Source: Burkholderia ambifaria
GTDB taxonomy: Bacteria; Pseudomonadota; Gammaproteobacteria; Burkholderiales; Burkholderiaceae
Assembly: GCF_001443045.1 (NCBI RefSeq)
Contig: NZ_LKPJ01000006.1
Span: forward strand, 147,058 to 211,057
Length of the DNA: 64,000 nucleotides
Reading direction: 5' to 3'
The notes beneath the pieces were generated by a model that was not told the origin of the DNA, did not search any database, and saw only the letters and a list, made by a program, of their open reading frames with translations. Below are positions 46,858 through 57,031 of the stretch, in pieces. The position numbers and the translations under genes are program-made. The first letter of the stretch is position 1; every line of letters begins with the position of its first letter.

Positions 46858-46882
46858 TTCGCTGATTCGCTGATTCGCTGAT
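46851..46882 (+). repeat. Four 8-bp tandem repeats, TCGCTGAT
   Basis: TCGCTGAT is repeated four times without change, starting within the last codon region of the 51-residue ORF. Each unit carries TGA, and a unit gain or loss downstream of the first would not alter the protein. Confidence 0.8.
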
Positions 46883-46991
46883 TCGGCGCGGCGTTCGCCG
46901 CAACTGCCTGCCCGTTTTCCACCGCCGCATCGCGCGCCGGTGCGACCGTCCCGCTACACTGGAAGTCCGACTTCCCTCGCGACCCCAGGCC

Positions 46992-47471
46992 ATGCTGCAG
47001 ATGCGGCCGATGACGGCCGGCGAATTCCACGCATACCGCACGCGCGCCATCGACGGCTACGCGCGCGATCTCGTGTCATCCGGGCAGAACGAGACCGGCG
47101 ACGCGGCGGCCCGCGCCCGCGCCTGCTTCGATACGCTGCTGCCCGACGGCCTGCTCACGTCCGGCCAGACACTCGTCCAACTGATCGACGCCGCCAGCGG
47201 CGACACGGTTGGCGACCTCTGGTACGCGATCGTGCCCGAAGGGCCGAACCGCACGCTGTTCATCTACGACCTCGACATCGTTCCGTCCCGGCGTCGCCAG
47301 GGCTGGGCCACGCGCGCGCTCGATGCGCTCGAGGCCGAGGCACGCCGCCATGGCGTCACCGAGATCGGGCTGTCGGTGTTCAATCACAACACGGCCGCAC
47401 GTGCGCTGTATCGCGCCTGCGGCTTCGCGCCGATCACGACGACGCTGATCAAGCCGGTTGTTCCGGGCTGA
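46992..47471 (+). CDS. GNAT-family N-acetyltransferase
   Basis: The 159-residue protein has the GNAT fold with the acetyl-CoA loop IVPSRRRQGWATRALDALEAEAR and the C-terminal LSVFNHNTAARALYRACGFAPI. It opens with LQMRPMTAGEFHAYRTRAIDGYARDLVSSG, a start seen in many uncharacterised bacterial acetyltransferases. The substrate is unknown. No strong Shine-Dalgarno is seen before 46992. It converges on the copper ATPase region and overlaps the small ORF at 47449. Confidence 0.8.
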   Translation: MLQMRPMTAGEFHAYRTRAIDGYARDLVSSGQNETGDAAARARACFDTLLPDGLLTSGQTLVQLIDAASGDTVGDLWYAIVPEGPNRTLFIYDLDIVPSRRRQGWATRALDALEAEARRHGVTEIGLSVFNHNTAARALYRACGFAPITTTLIKPVVPG

Positions 47472-47661
47472 AGCCGGTCGTGTGCGTGCCGGTGACGCGC
47501 GTTACCGTTTCCCCGGCCTTCTTCCGGCCATCTGTCTCGACGCAGGGCATGCATGCTGCGGCTGCGCCCCACAGGTCGGCAAGCGCCGCAACCTTCCGCA
47601 TTCCATACATGACGAGCGCCGGCTGCCCATCGGACGGTCCGGCGCTCGTCACGGCCCCCAT
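47449..47661 (-). CDS. Possible 70-aa ORF translationally coupled to copA
   Basis: The copA stop and an ATG overlap as TGATG, with GGGCGAGG just before, so ribosomes could restart here. The product, [20 protein letters not shown]..., has a CMPC motif (in AAAACMPCVETDG) that could bind metal, and codons are GC-rich at third positions. No homologue is known to me, and it runs over the 3' end of the convergent GNAT gene. It is a tentative gene. Confidence 0.35.
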   Translation of the reverse strand: MGAVTSAGPSDGQPALVMYGMRKVAALADLWGAAAACMPCVETDGRKKAGETVTRVTGTHTTGFSPEQPA

Positions 47662-50600
47662 CACCTCGCCCGTCCTTTCCATCTCCGCAGCAGCAGCGCA
47701 TTCGTCACGACGCTGACGCTCGAGAATGCCATCGCCGCCCCCGCGATCACCGGGTTCAGCCAGCCGAGCGCCGCGAGCGGCACGCCGATCAGGTTGTAGA
47801 CGAACGCCCAGAACAGGTTCTGCTGGATCTTCCGGTACGTCCGCTTCGAGATGTCGATCGCATCGGCGACGAGCGCTGGATCGCCGCGCATCAGCGTGAT
47901 GCCGGCCGTATGCATGGCAACGTCGGTGCCGGTCGCCATCGCGATGCCGACGTCGGCCGCGGCGAGCGCGGGCGCGTCGTTGATCCCGTCGCCGACCATC
48001 GCGACGATCCCGCCGTGCGTGCGCTTCAGTTCGGCCACCACGCGCGCCTTGTCGTCGGGCAGCACCTGCGCATGCACTTCGCCGATCCCGAGCGATGCCG
48101 CGACGGCCGCCGCGCTGCCGCGGTTGTCGCCCGTCACGAGCACGCTCGCGACGCCGCGCGCCGACAGTGCCGCGATCGCGTCGCGCGCGCCGGGCTTCAC
48201 GGTGTCGCCGAACGCGATCAGCGCGAGCAACGTGCGCGGCGCATCGGCGCGCATCAGCCACGAAATCGTGTTGCCCGCGCGTTCGAGTTCCGCGGCACGC
48301 GCGTCGAGTTCGGGCGGCACCACGATGCCGAGCTCATCGCGCCAGCGGGTGCTGCCGAGCGCGAGCAACTGCCTGTCGACGCGCGCTTCGACGCCGCGTC
48401 CGGCCACCGCGCGCGCATTGACGGCGATCTCGACCGAACCTGCGTCGCCGCCGCGTGCCACGACGTCCGCATCGTGCGCGGCGACCACGGCGCGCGCAAG
48501 CGGGTGGTCGCTTTGCCGCTGGACCGCGGCCGCGAGAGCGAGTGCTTGCTCACGCGGGATGCCGACGGCGTCGAACGCCGTCACGGACGGCTTGCCTTCG
48601 GTCAGCGTGCCGGTCTTGTCGAACGCGATCACGGTTGCGCGCTGCGCGAGTTCGAGCGCCTGCGCGTCCTTGATCAGCACGCCGTGGCGGGCCGCGACAC
48701 CGGTGCCGGCCATGATCGCGGCGGGCGTCGCGAGGCCGAGCGCGCACGGGCACGCGATGACGAGCACCGCGACCGCGTTGAGGATCGCCGTTTCGGTGCC
48801 GGCGCCCGCGATCAGCCAGCCGATCAGCGTCAGCACGGCGATGCCGAGGATCGCCGGCACGAACACTTCACTGACGCGATCGACGAGCCGCTGGATCGGC
48901 GCCTTCTCTGCCTGCGCGGATTCGACGAGGCGGATGATGCGCGCGAGCGTCGTCTCCGCGCCGATCGCGGTGGTTTCGACGACGAGCGCGCCTTCGCCGT
49001 TGATCGAGCCGGCCGTGACCGGGTCGCCGTCGTCCTTCGGCACCGGCAGGCTTTCGCCGGTGATCAGCGATTCGTCGACGTGCGAGCGGCCCGAGACGAT
49101 GCGGCCGTCGACGGGCACGCGCTCGCCGGGACGGATGCTGACGGTCGTGCCGACGCGCACCCGGGCCAGCGGCACGTCGCGTTCGACGCCGTGCTCGACG
49201 ACGCGCGCGCGGTCGGGGCGCAGCGCGTTCAACGCGCGGATCGCCTCGGTCGTCTGGCGTTTCGCGCGCGCTTCGAGCCATTTGCCGAAGCGCACCAGCG
49301 TGACGATGACGGCCGATGCCTCGAAATACAGATGGCCCGGGTGGGCGGGGTCGCGCAGCAGCATCCAGAGGCTCAGGCCGAACGCGGCCGACGTACCCAA
49401 GGCGACGAGCAGGTCCATGTTGCCGGTACGCGCCTTCACCGCATGCCAGGCGGCGCGGTAGAAGCGTGCGCCGAAGCCGAACTGGACGATCGACGCGAGC
49501 ACGAGCTGCAGCCAGCCGGGCAGCATTGCGTCGATGCCGAACGGCGCGACGAGCATCGGCACGACGAGTGGCGCGCTCAACACGGCCGAGCCGATCACCA
49601 GATTGCGCTCGCGGATCGCTTCGCGGCGCTTGCGGGCGTCGGGGGCTTGCGCCGGGGCGCTGGCGCGGGGTTCGGCTGCAGCGTCGGCGTCCGGCGTGGC
49701 GGCGAGCGATGCGCGATAGCCGGCCGTCGTGACCGCCGCGATCAGCGCGGCGGCGTCGAGCGGGCCGGCGCCATGCACCGACGCGCGCTCGGTCGCGAGG
49801 TTGACCGATGCGCGCGCGACGCCCGGCACCGCGGCCAGCGCTTTTTCGACGCGGCCGGCGCAGGATGCGCACGTCATGCCGCCGATGTCGAATTCGAGAT
49901 CGCGGGAAGCGGCCGGCGGCGTCGCCGCGACCGGTGTCGCACCGTAGCCGGCCTGCTGCACGGCTTCGGCCAGTTGCGACGCGGAAACGTTCGGTGCCGC
50001 GTCGATGGTCGCGCGTTCGGTCGCGAGGTTGACGGACGCACGCGTGACGCCCGGCACCTTCGCGAGCGCCTTCTCGACGCGCGACACGCATGACGCGCAG
50101 GTCATGCCGTCGATGTCGAGTTCGATCGTGGCGGGGGCGGCAGGCATCGTCGCGCGGGTGGCTGCGCCGGCGGCATCCGGTGCCGTCGGCGTCGCACCGT
50201 AGCCGGCCTGCTTGACGGCGTCCGCCAGTTGCGACGCGGAAACGCCCGCGGCGATATCGACCGTCGCGCGCTCGGTCGCGAGGTTGACGGACGCACGCGT
50301 GACGCCCGGCATCTTCGCGAGCGCTTTCTCGACGCGCGACACGCACGACGCGCAGGTCATGCCGTCGATATCGAGTTCGATCGGGGCGGCGGTCGGTGGC
50401 GGCGCCGTCGGCGTTGCGGGCGGTGCTTCGGCGTGTGGTGCATGCTCCGCATGCGCGGCTGCAGCGGCCTCGACCGCCGCTTCGCGCACGGTCGCGCGAT
50501 AGCCGGCCGCGCCGACTGCGTCGACGAGTTGCTCGGGCTCGACCGTGTCCTGCGCGATTACCGTTGCCGCATGCGCGTCGAGATCGACCGTGGCCTCGAC

Positions 50601-50717
50601 GACGCCCGGCACGGCGGCCAGCGCGCGCTGCACGCGGCCCGTGCAGCCGCCGCAATGCATGCCGTCGACGCTCAGTTCGATCGTTTGCGTGCTTGCGGAG
50701 ACGAGTGGTTCGGTCAT
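47661..50717 (-). CDS. copA: Copper-exporting P1B-type ATPase CopA with four HMA domains
   Basis: This 1018-residue protein pumps Cu(I) out of the cytoplasm. Four N-terminal HMA domains have CxxC at residues 22-25 (GMHCGGC), 122-125, 207-210 and 283-286 (all GMTCASC); domains 2 and 3 are nearly identical, a recent duplication. The pump core has TGES (near 553), the metal site CPC at 656-658, DKTGT with the phosphorylated Asp at 700, and [10 protein letters not shown]. Bacterial CopA proteins usually have one or two HMA domains, so four is high. A MerR-type promoter lies directly upstream. Confidence 0.94.
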   Translation of the reverse strand: MTEPLVSASTQTIELSVDGMHCGGCTGRVQRALAAVPGVVEATVDLDAHAATVIAQDTVEPEQLVDAVGAAGYRATVREAAVEAAAAAHAEHAPHAEAPPATPTAPPPTAAPIELDIDGMTCASCVSRVEKALAKMPGVTRASVNLATERATVDIAAGVSASQLADAVKQAGYGATPTAPDAAGAATRATMPAAPATIELDIDGMTCASCVSRVEKALAKVPGVTRASVNLATERATIDAAPNVSASQLAEAVQQAGYGATPVAATPPAASRDLEFDIGGMTCASCAGRVEKALAAVPGVARASVNLATERASVHGAGPLDAAALIAAVTTAGYRASLAATPDADAAAEPRASAPAQAPDARKRREAIRERNLVIGSAVLSAPLVVPMLVAPFGIDAMLPGWLQLVLASIVQFGFGARFYRAAWHAVKARTGNMDLLVALGTSAAFGLSLWMLLRDPAHPGHLYFEASAVIVTLVRFGKWLEARAKRQTTEAIRALNALRPDRARVVEHGVERDVPLARVRVGTTVSIRPGERVPVDGRIVSGRSHVDESLITGESLPVPKDDGDPVTAGSINGEGALVVETTAIGAETTLARIIRLVESAQAEKAPIQRLVDRVSEVFVPAILGIAVLTLIGWLIAGAGTETAILNAVAVLVIACPCALGLATPAAIMAGTGVAARHGVLIKDAQALELAQRATVIAFDKTGTLTEGKPSVTAFDAVGIPREQALALAAAVQRQSDHPLARAVVAAHDADVVARGGDAGSVEIAVNARAVAGRGVEARVDRQLLALGSTRWRDELGIVVPPELDARAAELERAGNTISWLMRADAPRTLLALIAFGDTVKPGARDAIAALSARGVASVLVTGDNRGSAAAVAASLGIGEVHAQVLPDDKARVVAELKRTHGGIVAMVGDGINDAPALAAADVGIAMATGTDVAMHTAGITLMRGDPALVADAIDISKRTYRKIQQNLFWAFVYNLIGVPLAALGWLNPVIAGAAMAFSSVSVVTNALLLRRWKGRAR

Positions 50718-50759
50718 GTCGGATTCCCCAAAAGCGCGGTTCGTGCCGCGAATGACTCC

Positions 50760-50790
50760 AGTATCAACATTCCCATGATGGGAAGGTCAA
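50760..50790 (-). promoter_or_regulatory. CueR-type MerR-family promoter of copA
   Basis: On the minus strand TTGACC (50790-50785), a 19-bp spacer containing the dyad CTTCCCATCATGGGAAT, and GATACT (50765-50760) match the architecture of CueR-activated copper promoters, where the over-long spacer is corrected by the activator. No cueR gene lies in this window, so the regulator would be encoded elsewhere. Confidence 0.8.
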
Positions 50791-51094
50791 GGGGTGCGGT
50801 GCAATGCAGGATCGTGCCGGTTGCCGATGTATTCGCGCCGCCATGCCGGCCCGCGCAGGCGAGAGCTTTTGTCGATGTGGTGCCGGATCAACGGAAATCC
50901 GGAATGGCGACGGGCCGGCTACCGCTCCACCCGTTATTCGGCATATTGGGGGATGCCCTTAGGCGCTATGATACCGGCCTGACATCAGCGCCCGCCTGGC
51001 GAAGCGGCGGCCGGGCAGGCTGGGGTGCCTTGCGTTCGCCGTGGTGAGTCGAACAGGGCGTTGACAGACAAGAACGATATTCGGCCAGTACTCA
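50791..51094. other. Intergenic region between copA and the DUF1254 gene
   Basis: No coding region is supported. A TTGACA hexamer near 51061 may belong to the promoter of the downstream lipoprotein gene; a matching -10 was not convincing. Confidence 0.35.
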
Positions 51095-52534
51095 ATGATT
51101 GAAAACCTACGAGAATCCATTTCTCTGCGGCGTGCGGCAGGCGCGTCGCTGGCCTTGGCGGCGCTGCTGACGGGATGCGCGTCGCAACCGGACGCGATCC
51201 AGCGGAAAACCGGCTGGATGCGCGCCGAAGTGGCCGACTCCTATGTCTATGCGTATCCGCTCGTGCTGATGGACGTCGCAAAGGAAGCCGCGACGGGCGG
51301 CGATGGCGCGCAGCCGGGCCAGGCGCCGCTCAACACGCTGCGCCATGCGCAGGCGCTGCCGCCCGTCGGCGCGCTCAACCCGCCGCTGCCGGGCGTCGAC
51401 ACGCTCGACTCGACCGGCTGGCTCGACGTCGGCGCGGAGCCGGTGATCGTCACGCTGCCGGACACCCGCGGCCGTTACTGGGATGCCCGCGCGCTCGACA
51501 TGTGGACGAACGTGCTGTGGTCGTCGCCGAGCGTGGCTGCACGTGGCGCTCGCGGCGCCGCGCGATCGCAAACGATTGCCTTTGCCGCGAAGGACTGGCA
51601 GGGCACGCTGCCGAAGGGCGCATTGCGTATCGACGTGCCGTCGGCCAACGCGTGGTTCGAAGTGCGGCTGCAAACGAGCGGCGGGCGCGACCTCACGAAC
51701 GCGAAGAAACTCCAGCGGGCGATCCGCGTGGTGCCGCTGTCCGTCTATACGGGCAGCGCGCGCGGCGCGTCGGTCGCGGTCCATGCGGGCAGCGCGCCGT
51801 CGGAAGCCGTGAGCGGCGGCACGCCGGCCGAGCAGGTCGCCGCGCTCGACCCGAAGGCGTTCTTCACGCGCTTCGCGCAGGCGCTGCAGGACAACCCGGC
51901 ACCCGCCGACGACGCGCATGCGCAGGAACTGCTGAAAGACATCGGCGTGTCGGCCGGCTACCCGGTGCCATGGACGGGCGATCGGCTGAGCGCCGCGACG
52001 GCCGGCGTTGCCGAAGCGCGCGCGCGGCTCGCGGCGGCGCCGCCGAACCTGCTGAACGCGAACGGCTGGAACTGGATCGGCGATACGGCCGGCAAGTACG
52101 GCCAGGACTACGCGCTGCGCGCGTACGCGGCCTACACGCAGTTCGGCACCGCGACGCGCGACGACGAGACGCTCGCGCTCGTGCGCGTCGACAGCGATGG
52201 CCATCCGCTGAACGGCGCGAACCGCTACGTGCTGCACTTCGCGCCGGGCGCGCTGCCGCCGGTGCGCGGGTTCTGGACGCTGACGCCGTATGCGACGAAC
52301 GGCGCGCTGCCCGACGTCGGCGCGGCGCGCCGCTCGCTCGGCGATCGCGACCGGCTACGCCGCAACCACGACGGTTCGATCGACGTGGTCGTATCGGCGT
52401 CGCCGGGCGGCACCCACGCGGCCAACTGGCTGCCGGCGCCGCGCACCGATTTCGCGCTCGCGCTGCGCCTGTACGCACCGAAGCCGCAAGCGAGCGACGG
52501 CTCGTGGCTGCCGCCCGTCGTCGTCCGGAAGTGA
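51095..52534 (+). CDS. DUF1254/DUF1214-domain lipoprotein
   Basis: The 479-residue protein has a lipoprotein signal (LALAALLTGC, lipobox near residue 25). The DUF1254 part (about 40-170) contains YVYAYPLVLMDV and PLNTLRHAQALPP, and the DUF1214 part (about 340-470) has GANRYVLHFAPGALPPVRGFWTLTPYATNG and the final DGSWLPPVVVRK. This pair of domains is widespread in proteobacterial envelope proteins of unknown function. It is expressed alone, 377 bp from copA. Confidence 0.87.
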   Translation: MIENLRESISLRRAAGASLALAALLTGCASQPDAIQRKTGWMRAEVADSYVYAYPLVLMDVAKEAATGGDGAQPGQAPLNTLRHAQALPPVGALNPPLPGVDTLDSTGWLDVGAEPVIVTLPDTRGRYWDARALDMWTNVLWSSPSVAARGARGAARSQTIAFAAKDWQGTLPKGALRIDVPSANAWFEVRLQTSGGRDLTNAKKLQRAIRVVPLSVYTGSARGASVAVHAGSAPSEAVSGGTPAEQVAALDPKAFFTRFAQALQDNPAPADDAHAQELLKDIGVSAGYPVPWTGDRLSAATAGVAEARARLAAAPPNLLNANGWNWIGDTAGKYGQDYALRAYAAYTQFGTATRDDETLALVRVDSDGHPLNGANRYVLHFAPGALPPVRGFWTLTPYATNGALPDVGAARRSLGDRDRLRRNHDGSIDVVVSASPGGTHAANWLPAPRTDFALALRLYAPKPQASDGSWLPPVVVRK

Positions 52535-52686
52535 ACGGATAGGCGCCGCCGCTGTCCGATCCGCGGACGCGGCGCTCGCGCCCGAACGCCGTTCCGTCAC
52601 CACCTGAGCCTATACTTTCGGGACAGCGTGCGCGGCCGTGCCGGTTTTCCGGTGCGGTCCGGCATCCATTCCCGAGGCATCCAAGC

Positions 52687-55600
52687 ATGGCAAGCGCAGA
52701 CAAAGAAACCGTATCCTCGACCCTCCATGCCCTCGGCGGCGTTGCCCGCTCGCGCCGGACCCGGCGTATCGGCCTCGGCGTGCTGATCTTCCTCGTTTTA
52801 TTCGGACTGCTCGGATTCTTCGCTGCGCCGCCGCTGATCCGCCACATCGCCGAACAGCAACTGAGCCAGCAGCTCGGCCGGCCGTCCACGATCCGGCGCA
52901 TCGCGCTGAACCCGTACACGCTGAACCTCGAAGCCGACGGCGTGCACGTCGGCGAGCGCGGCGGCCAGGGCGACTTCATCGACATCGGCAAGCTCGTCGT
53001 GAGGCCGTCGTGGTCGTCGCTGTTCCGCGGCGCGCCGATCGTCAACGAAGTGCGCGTCGACTCGCCGCGCTTTCATATCGTCCGCTACGACGCGCAGCGC
53101 TTCAACTTCACCGACCTGATCGAGAAGTTCTCGACGCCGTCGCCCAAACCCGAAAGCAAGCCGACGCTTTTCTCGGTGTCGAACATCCAGGTCAACGACG
53201 GCCGGATCGACTTCGACGACCGCCTGCTGAACGAAAAGCACGTGGTCGACAACTGGACGCTCGGCATTCCGTTCATCGCGACGCTGCCGTCGAAGACCGA
53301 CATCTTCGTGCAGCCGAAGCTGCGCGCGCGGTTCGACGGCAGCCCGATCGCGATCGACGGCAAGACGAAGCCGTTCGCGCAGTCGCGCGAGTCGGAAGTC
53401 GCGCTGACGTTCGATCGGCTCGACGTGCCGAAGCTGATTTCATACGCGCCGGCGAAGCTGCCGGTGATCGTCACGAGCGGGCTGCTGAGCAGTAACCTCA
53501 AGCTGAACTTCGTGATGAGTGGCGACACGCCCACGCTGCGCGTGTCGGGCACCGTCGACCTGAACGACGCGAAGGTGACCGGCCGGGCGTCCGAGCCGCT
53601 GTTCGCCGCGCGCGGCGTGCACGTGGCCGCCGCCGGCCTCGAGCCGCTGCGCAACGTGCTGCATTTCGACGAGATCCGGATCGACCAGCCGGTCGTCGAC
53701 CTGTCGCGCGACAAGCAGGGCGTGCTGAACGTCGAGAAGCTCGCCGGTCAGCCGGCCGGCGCGCCGAAGGCTGCCGCCGGCCACCCGGCCGCGTCGGGCA
53801 CCGCCGCGTCGGCGGCTGCCACCGCTGCTACCACCGCCACCGCCGCTAGTGCTGCGAGCGGTGCGAAGGCCGAGGCCACGGCGAAGGAAGCGCCGCCGCT
53901 CGACCTGACGATCCGTCATTTCGCGATCGACGGCGGCACGATCAACGTCGACGACCGCGTGCCGGCGACGCCGACCGCGATGTCGCTGACGAAGCTCGCC
54001 GCGACGCTCGACGGCTTCACGCTGCAGGGCAAGACGCCCGCGAAGTACACGCTGTCGACGTCGCTGTCGCGCGGCGGCGACGTGAAGGCCGAAGGCGCGT
54101 TCAGCGTGGCGGCGAAGCAGGCCGACACGAAGCTGACGGTCGACGCGCTGGCGCTGCCGGCGCTGCAGCCGTATCTCGGCGAGGCGACCCGTGCGCGCGT
54201 GCTCGACGGCACGCTCGGCGGGACCGTCAACGCGAAGGCGGACTGGGGCAAGACGCCGCTCGACGCACAGATCGCCGACAGCACGGTGAGCCTGAAGTCG
54301 CTGAAGCTCGCGACGCCGGACGCGAAGGCGCCCGCGATCGTGCTGCCCGACGCGAGCGCGAAGATCGCGAAGGTCGACGTCGCCGCGCGCACTGCGGAAA
54401 TCGCGAGCGTCGACGCAACCGGCCTCGCGCTCGACGTGACGCGCCTGAAGGACGGCAAGATCGACCTCGCGGCGCTGGCCGAACCCGCACAGGCGGCGGT
54501 GCCCAAGCGCACCGTCGCGCGCAAGGCCGAAGCGGCCGCGCCGTCGTGGCATTACCGGATCGACGCGCTGAACGTGAAGGAATCGTCCGCGAACTTCACG
54601 GACCTGTCGACGCCGCGCCCGGTGAAGCTCGCGATCAAGCCGCTCGACCTGTCGGTGCAGAAGATCAGCGACGACATGACGAAGCCGCTGCCGGTGCAGC
54701 TGAAGGCGACGCTGAACCGCAAGGGATCGCTGAACGTGTCGGGCGACGTGACCGCGCAGCCGCTGAAGGTCGGCCTGAAGATCAACGGCAACCGCCTCGA
54801 CGCGGCCGCGTTCGAGCCGTACTTCGGCAGCGCGTTGAACGCGACCATCGCGAGCGCGCTGCTCAACGCGCAAGGCAACCTGACGTTCGCGCAGGTGAAG
54901 GACACGCCGCGCGCGACCTATCGCGGCGATGTCGCGCTGGTCGACGTGCGGATGCTCGACAAGGCGACGTCCGATCCGTTCGCGGGCTGGCGCTCGCTCG
55001 CGCTGTCGAACCTGAAGGTGAACTACGACGAGAAGGGCACCGACGTCGACGCCGCGCGCGTGACGTTCTCGAACTTCTACGGTCGCGTGCTGCTCGATGC
55101 GCAAGGGCGACTGAACCTGAAGGACGTCGTCGCGAAGGAGACGGGCCCCGCGCAGTCGCTCACGCGCGACGCGAGCAAGGGCGAGCCCGTGCCGCTGTCG
55201 CCGGGCGTGACGCCGCCGGCTGCCGCACAGGCCGCATCGGCCGCGGCGGTGCAGCAGGCGTCGGCGCCGGTGGTCGTGAAGGCCGCGCCGCCGCCGCAGA
55301 ATCCGGTTCGGATGCATTTCGGCGAGCTGCTGCTGCAGAACGGCCGCGTCACGTACACGGACAACTTCATCAAGCCGAACTACACGGCGAACCTCGTCGC
55401 GATCAAGGGCACGGTCGGCGCGTTCGGCACGGATTCGACGACCTCCGCGCCGGTTGACGTCGCGGCGAACCTCGCGGGCAACGGGCCGATCTCGATCAAG
55501 GGTTCGGTGAACCCGCTGATCGAGAAGCCGGCGCTGGACCTGACGGCGACCGCGCACGACATCGAGCTGACCAACCTGACGCCGTATTCGGCGAAGTACG

Positions 55601-56496
55601 CGGGCTATCCGATCACGAAGGGCAAGCTCAACGTCGACTTGCACTACCAGCTCGCGAACGACCAGTTGCAGGCGAACAACCACATCTTCATCGACCAGCT
55701 CACGTTCGGCGATCACGTCGACAACGACACGGCGACGAAGCTGCCGGTCAAGCTCGCGATCTCGCTCCTGAAGAACACGCGCGGCGAGATCGACGTGAAC
55801 CTGCCGGTGTCGGGTTCGCTGTCGAATCCGGAGTTCAGCGTGGGCGGGCTGATCTGGCGCGCGGTGCTGAACCTGATCGCGAAGGCCGTCACGTCGCCGT
55901 TCTCGCTGCTCGCGCATGCGTTCGGCGGCAGCGGCGGCGAGGATCTCGGCTACGTCGAGTTCGCACCGGGCTCGTACCAGCTGACCGACGCGCAGCAGAA
56001 GAAGCTCGACACCGTCGTGAAGATGCTGACCGAGAAGCCGTCGATCCGGCTGGACCTGATCGGTCGCGTCGATCCCGCGAAGGACACGCCGGGGCTGCGC
56101 GACGCGTACGTCGAGCGGCTGGTGCGTCAGCAGAAGCTGAAGGACGTGATCGGCCAGGGCGAGAGCATCGATCCGATGTCGGTGAAGGTCGATCCGGCCG
56201 AGTACGGCAAGTACCTCGAGCGTGCGTACAAGGCCGCCGACTTCAAGAAGCCGCGCAACCTGGTCGGCTTGCAGAAGACGCTGCCCGAGGCGGACATGAA
56301 GCAGGCGCTCGCCGAACACGCGCCGGCCGACGACAACGCACTTCGCACGCTCGCGCAGCAACGCGCGCAGGCCGTGCGCCAGTACCTCGACGGCAAGATC
56401 GATTCGAGCCGCATGTTCGTCGTGGCGCCGAAGCTCGATGCGAAGGGCATCGAGGACAAGGGCGCGACGACGCGCGTCGACTTCGGCCTGCAGTAA
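52687..56496 (+). CDS. DUF748 family envelope protein, AsmA-like
   Basis: This 1269-residue protein has one N-terminal membrane helix (GLGVLIFLVLFGLLGFFAAPPLI, about residues 32-55) and a huge periplasmic region of DUF748 repeats (LSQQLGRPSTIRRIALNPYTLNLEADGVHV and later RVTYTDNFIKPNYTANLVAIKG). Such proteins share the beta-groove fold proposed for AsmA/TamB phospholipid carriers. An Ala/Thr-rich linker is near residues 365-405, and the C-terminus (from about 1095, YVEFAPGSYQLTDAQQKKLDTVVKML) resembles an OmpA-like domain, so it could touch peptidoglycan. Lipid transport is an inference from fold. Confidence 0.88.
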   Translation: MASADKETVSSTLHALGGVARSRRTRRIGLGVLIFLVLFGLLGFFAAPPLIRHIAEQQLSQQLGRPSTIRRIALNPYTLNLEADGVHVGERGGQGDFIDIGKLVVRPSWSSLFRGAPIVNEVRVDSPRFHIVRYDAQRFNFTDLIEKFSTPSPKPESKPTLFSVSNIQVNDGRIDFDDRLLNEKHVVDNWTLGIPFIATLPSKTDIFVQPKLRARFDGSPIAIDGKTKPFAQSRESEVALTFDRLDVPKLISYAPAKLPVIVTSGLLSSNLKLNFVMSGDTPTLRVSGTVDLNDAKVTGRASEPLFAARGVHVAAAGLEPLRNVLHFDEIRIDQPVVDLSRDKQGVLNVEKLAGQPAGAPKAAAGHPAASGTAASAAATAATTATAASAASGAKAEATAKEAPPLDLTIRHFAIDGGTINVDDRVPATPTAMSLTKLAATLDGFTLQGKTPAKYTLSTSLSRGGDVKAEGAFSVAAKQADTKLTVDALALPALQPYLGEATRARVLDGTLGGTVNAKADWGKTPLDAQIADSTVSLKSLKLATPDAKAPAIVLPDASAKIAKVDVAARTAEIASVDATGLALDVTRLKDGKIDLAALAEPAQAAVPKRTVARKAEAAAPSWHYRIDALNVKESSANFTDLSTPRPVKLAIKPLDLSVQKISDDMTKPLPVQLKATLNRKGSLNVSGDVTAQPLKVGLKINGNRLDAAAFEPYFGSALNATIASALLNAQGNLTFAQVKDTPRATYRGDVALVDVRMLDKATSDPFAGWRSLALSNLKVNYDEKGTDVDAARVTFSNFYGRVLLDAQGRLNLKDVVAKETGPAQSLTRDASKGEPVPLSPGVTPPAAAQAASAAAVQQASAPVVVKAAPPPQNPVRMHFGELLLQNGRVTYTDNFIKPNYTANLVAIKGTVGAFGTDSTTSAPVDVAANLAGNGPISIKGSVNPLIEKPALDLTATAHDIELTNLTPYSAKYAGYPITKGKLNVDLHYQLANDQLQANNHIFIDQLTFGDHVDNDTATKLPVKLAISLLKNTRGEIDVNLPVSGSLSNPEFSVGGLIWRAVLNLIAKAVTSPFSLLAHAFGGSGGEDLGYVEFAPGSYQLTDAQQKKLDTVVKMLTEKPSIRLDLIGRVDPAKDTPGLRDAYVERLVRQQKLKDVIGQGESIDPMSVKVDPAEYGKYLERAYKAADFKKPRNLVGLQKTLPEADMKQALAEHAPADDNALRTLAQQRAQAVRQYLDGKIDSSRMFVVAPKLDAKGIEDKGATTRVDFGLQ

Positions 56497-56561
56497 GCCG
56501 CGTTACGCCATCATCCGCCGCCGCGTTCGACAGGAAATCGGGCGCGGTGGCGCGCTTCCCG

Positions 56562-56783
56562 TCAGCGCGCCGCGATCTCCGGTTCGCGCTTGTCCAGTTC
56601 CTTCCTCGCGGCCAGCGGCAGCCGGGCGTCATCCCACTGCGCGAGCCATTCGACTTCCTTCGCGGTGAATACCTGGCCGTAGTTGCGCAACGCGTACTGC
56701 AGCGCGTCGACGACGTGGTGGCGAATGATTTCGGGGGTGCGTGCATCGTCCAGCACGAACCGGAGAGCTTCCAGGGTCGACAT
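56562..56783 (-). CDS. Small conserved-looking protein, 73 aa
   Basis: The ORF starts MSTLEALRFVLDDARTPEIIRHHVVDALQYALRNYGQVFTAKEVEWLAQWDD and is predicted to be mostly helical and soluble. CGGAGC precedes the ATG. It has no recognised family. Its upstream region carries AGGGTTTTCCCT, the palindrome also found before the small ORF at 46702. Alternative upstream starts (56825) would run through that palindrome and are unlikely. Confidence 0.6.
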   Translation of the reverse strand: MSTLEALRFVLDDARTPEIIRHHVVDALQYALRNYGQVFTAKEVEWLAQWDDARLPLAARKELDKREPEIAAR

Positions 56784-56799
56784 ACTCGTGCTCCGGGTC

Positions 56800-56811
56800 A
56801 GGGAAAACCCT
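56800..56811. promoter_or_regulatory. AGGGAAAACCCT palindrome upstream of the 73-aa gene
   Basis: Same 12-bp sequence as at 46636 and 46666. Here it lies 17 bp before the start codon of a minus-strand gene, so it would overlap or follow the transcription start, a location suited to a repressor site. Confidence 0.45.
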
Positions 56812-57031
56812 TTATCACACACCAATAGTAGAACGCCAACCGGGAAATAAATACGGACGCACGCGGCTGCGCCCGGGCATGCATCGCATTGCGACCGTGC
56901 GATGTCAATTGCGATTGGTTACGTTTGATAGAGAACCGAAAGCGCCCCTTCATCGGACCGCCGCACGATGCGGCGATATTTTGCGCGCCTGTTGGCAAGT
57001 CGTGCAGGTCAACGTCAATCGATGAGGTGGG

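Noticed and set aside
47910-50093. 727-codon plus-strand ORF antisense to copA
   Set aside because: It arises from the high GC of copA; the translation is low-quality and repetitive where the HMA domains repeat.
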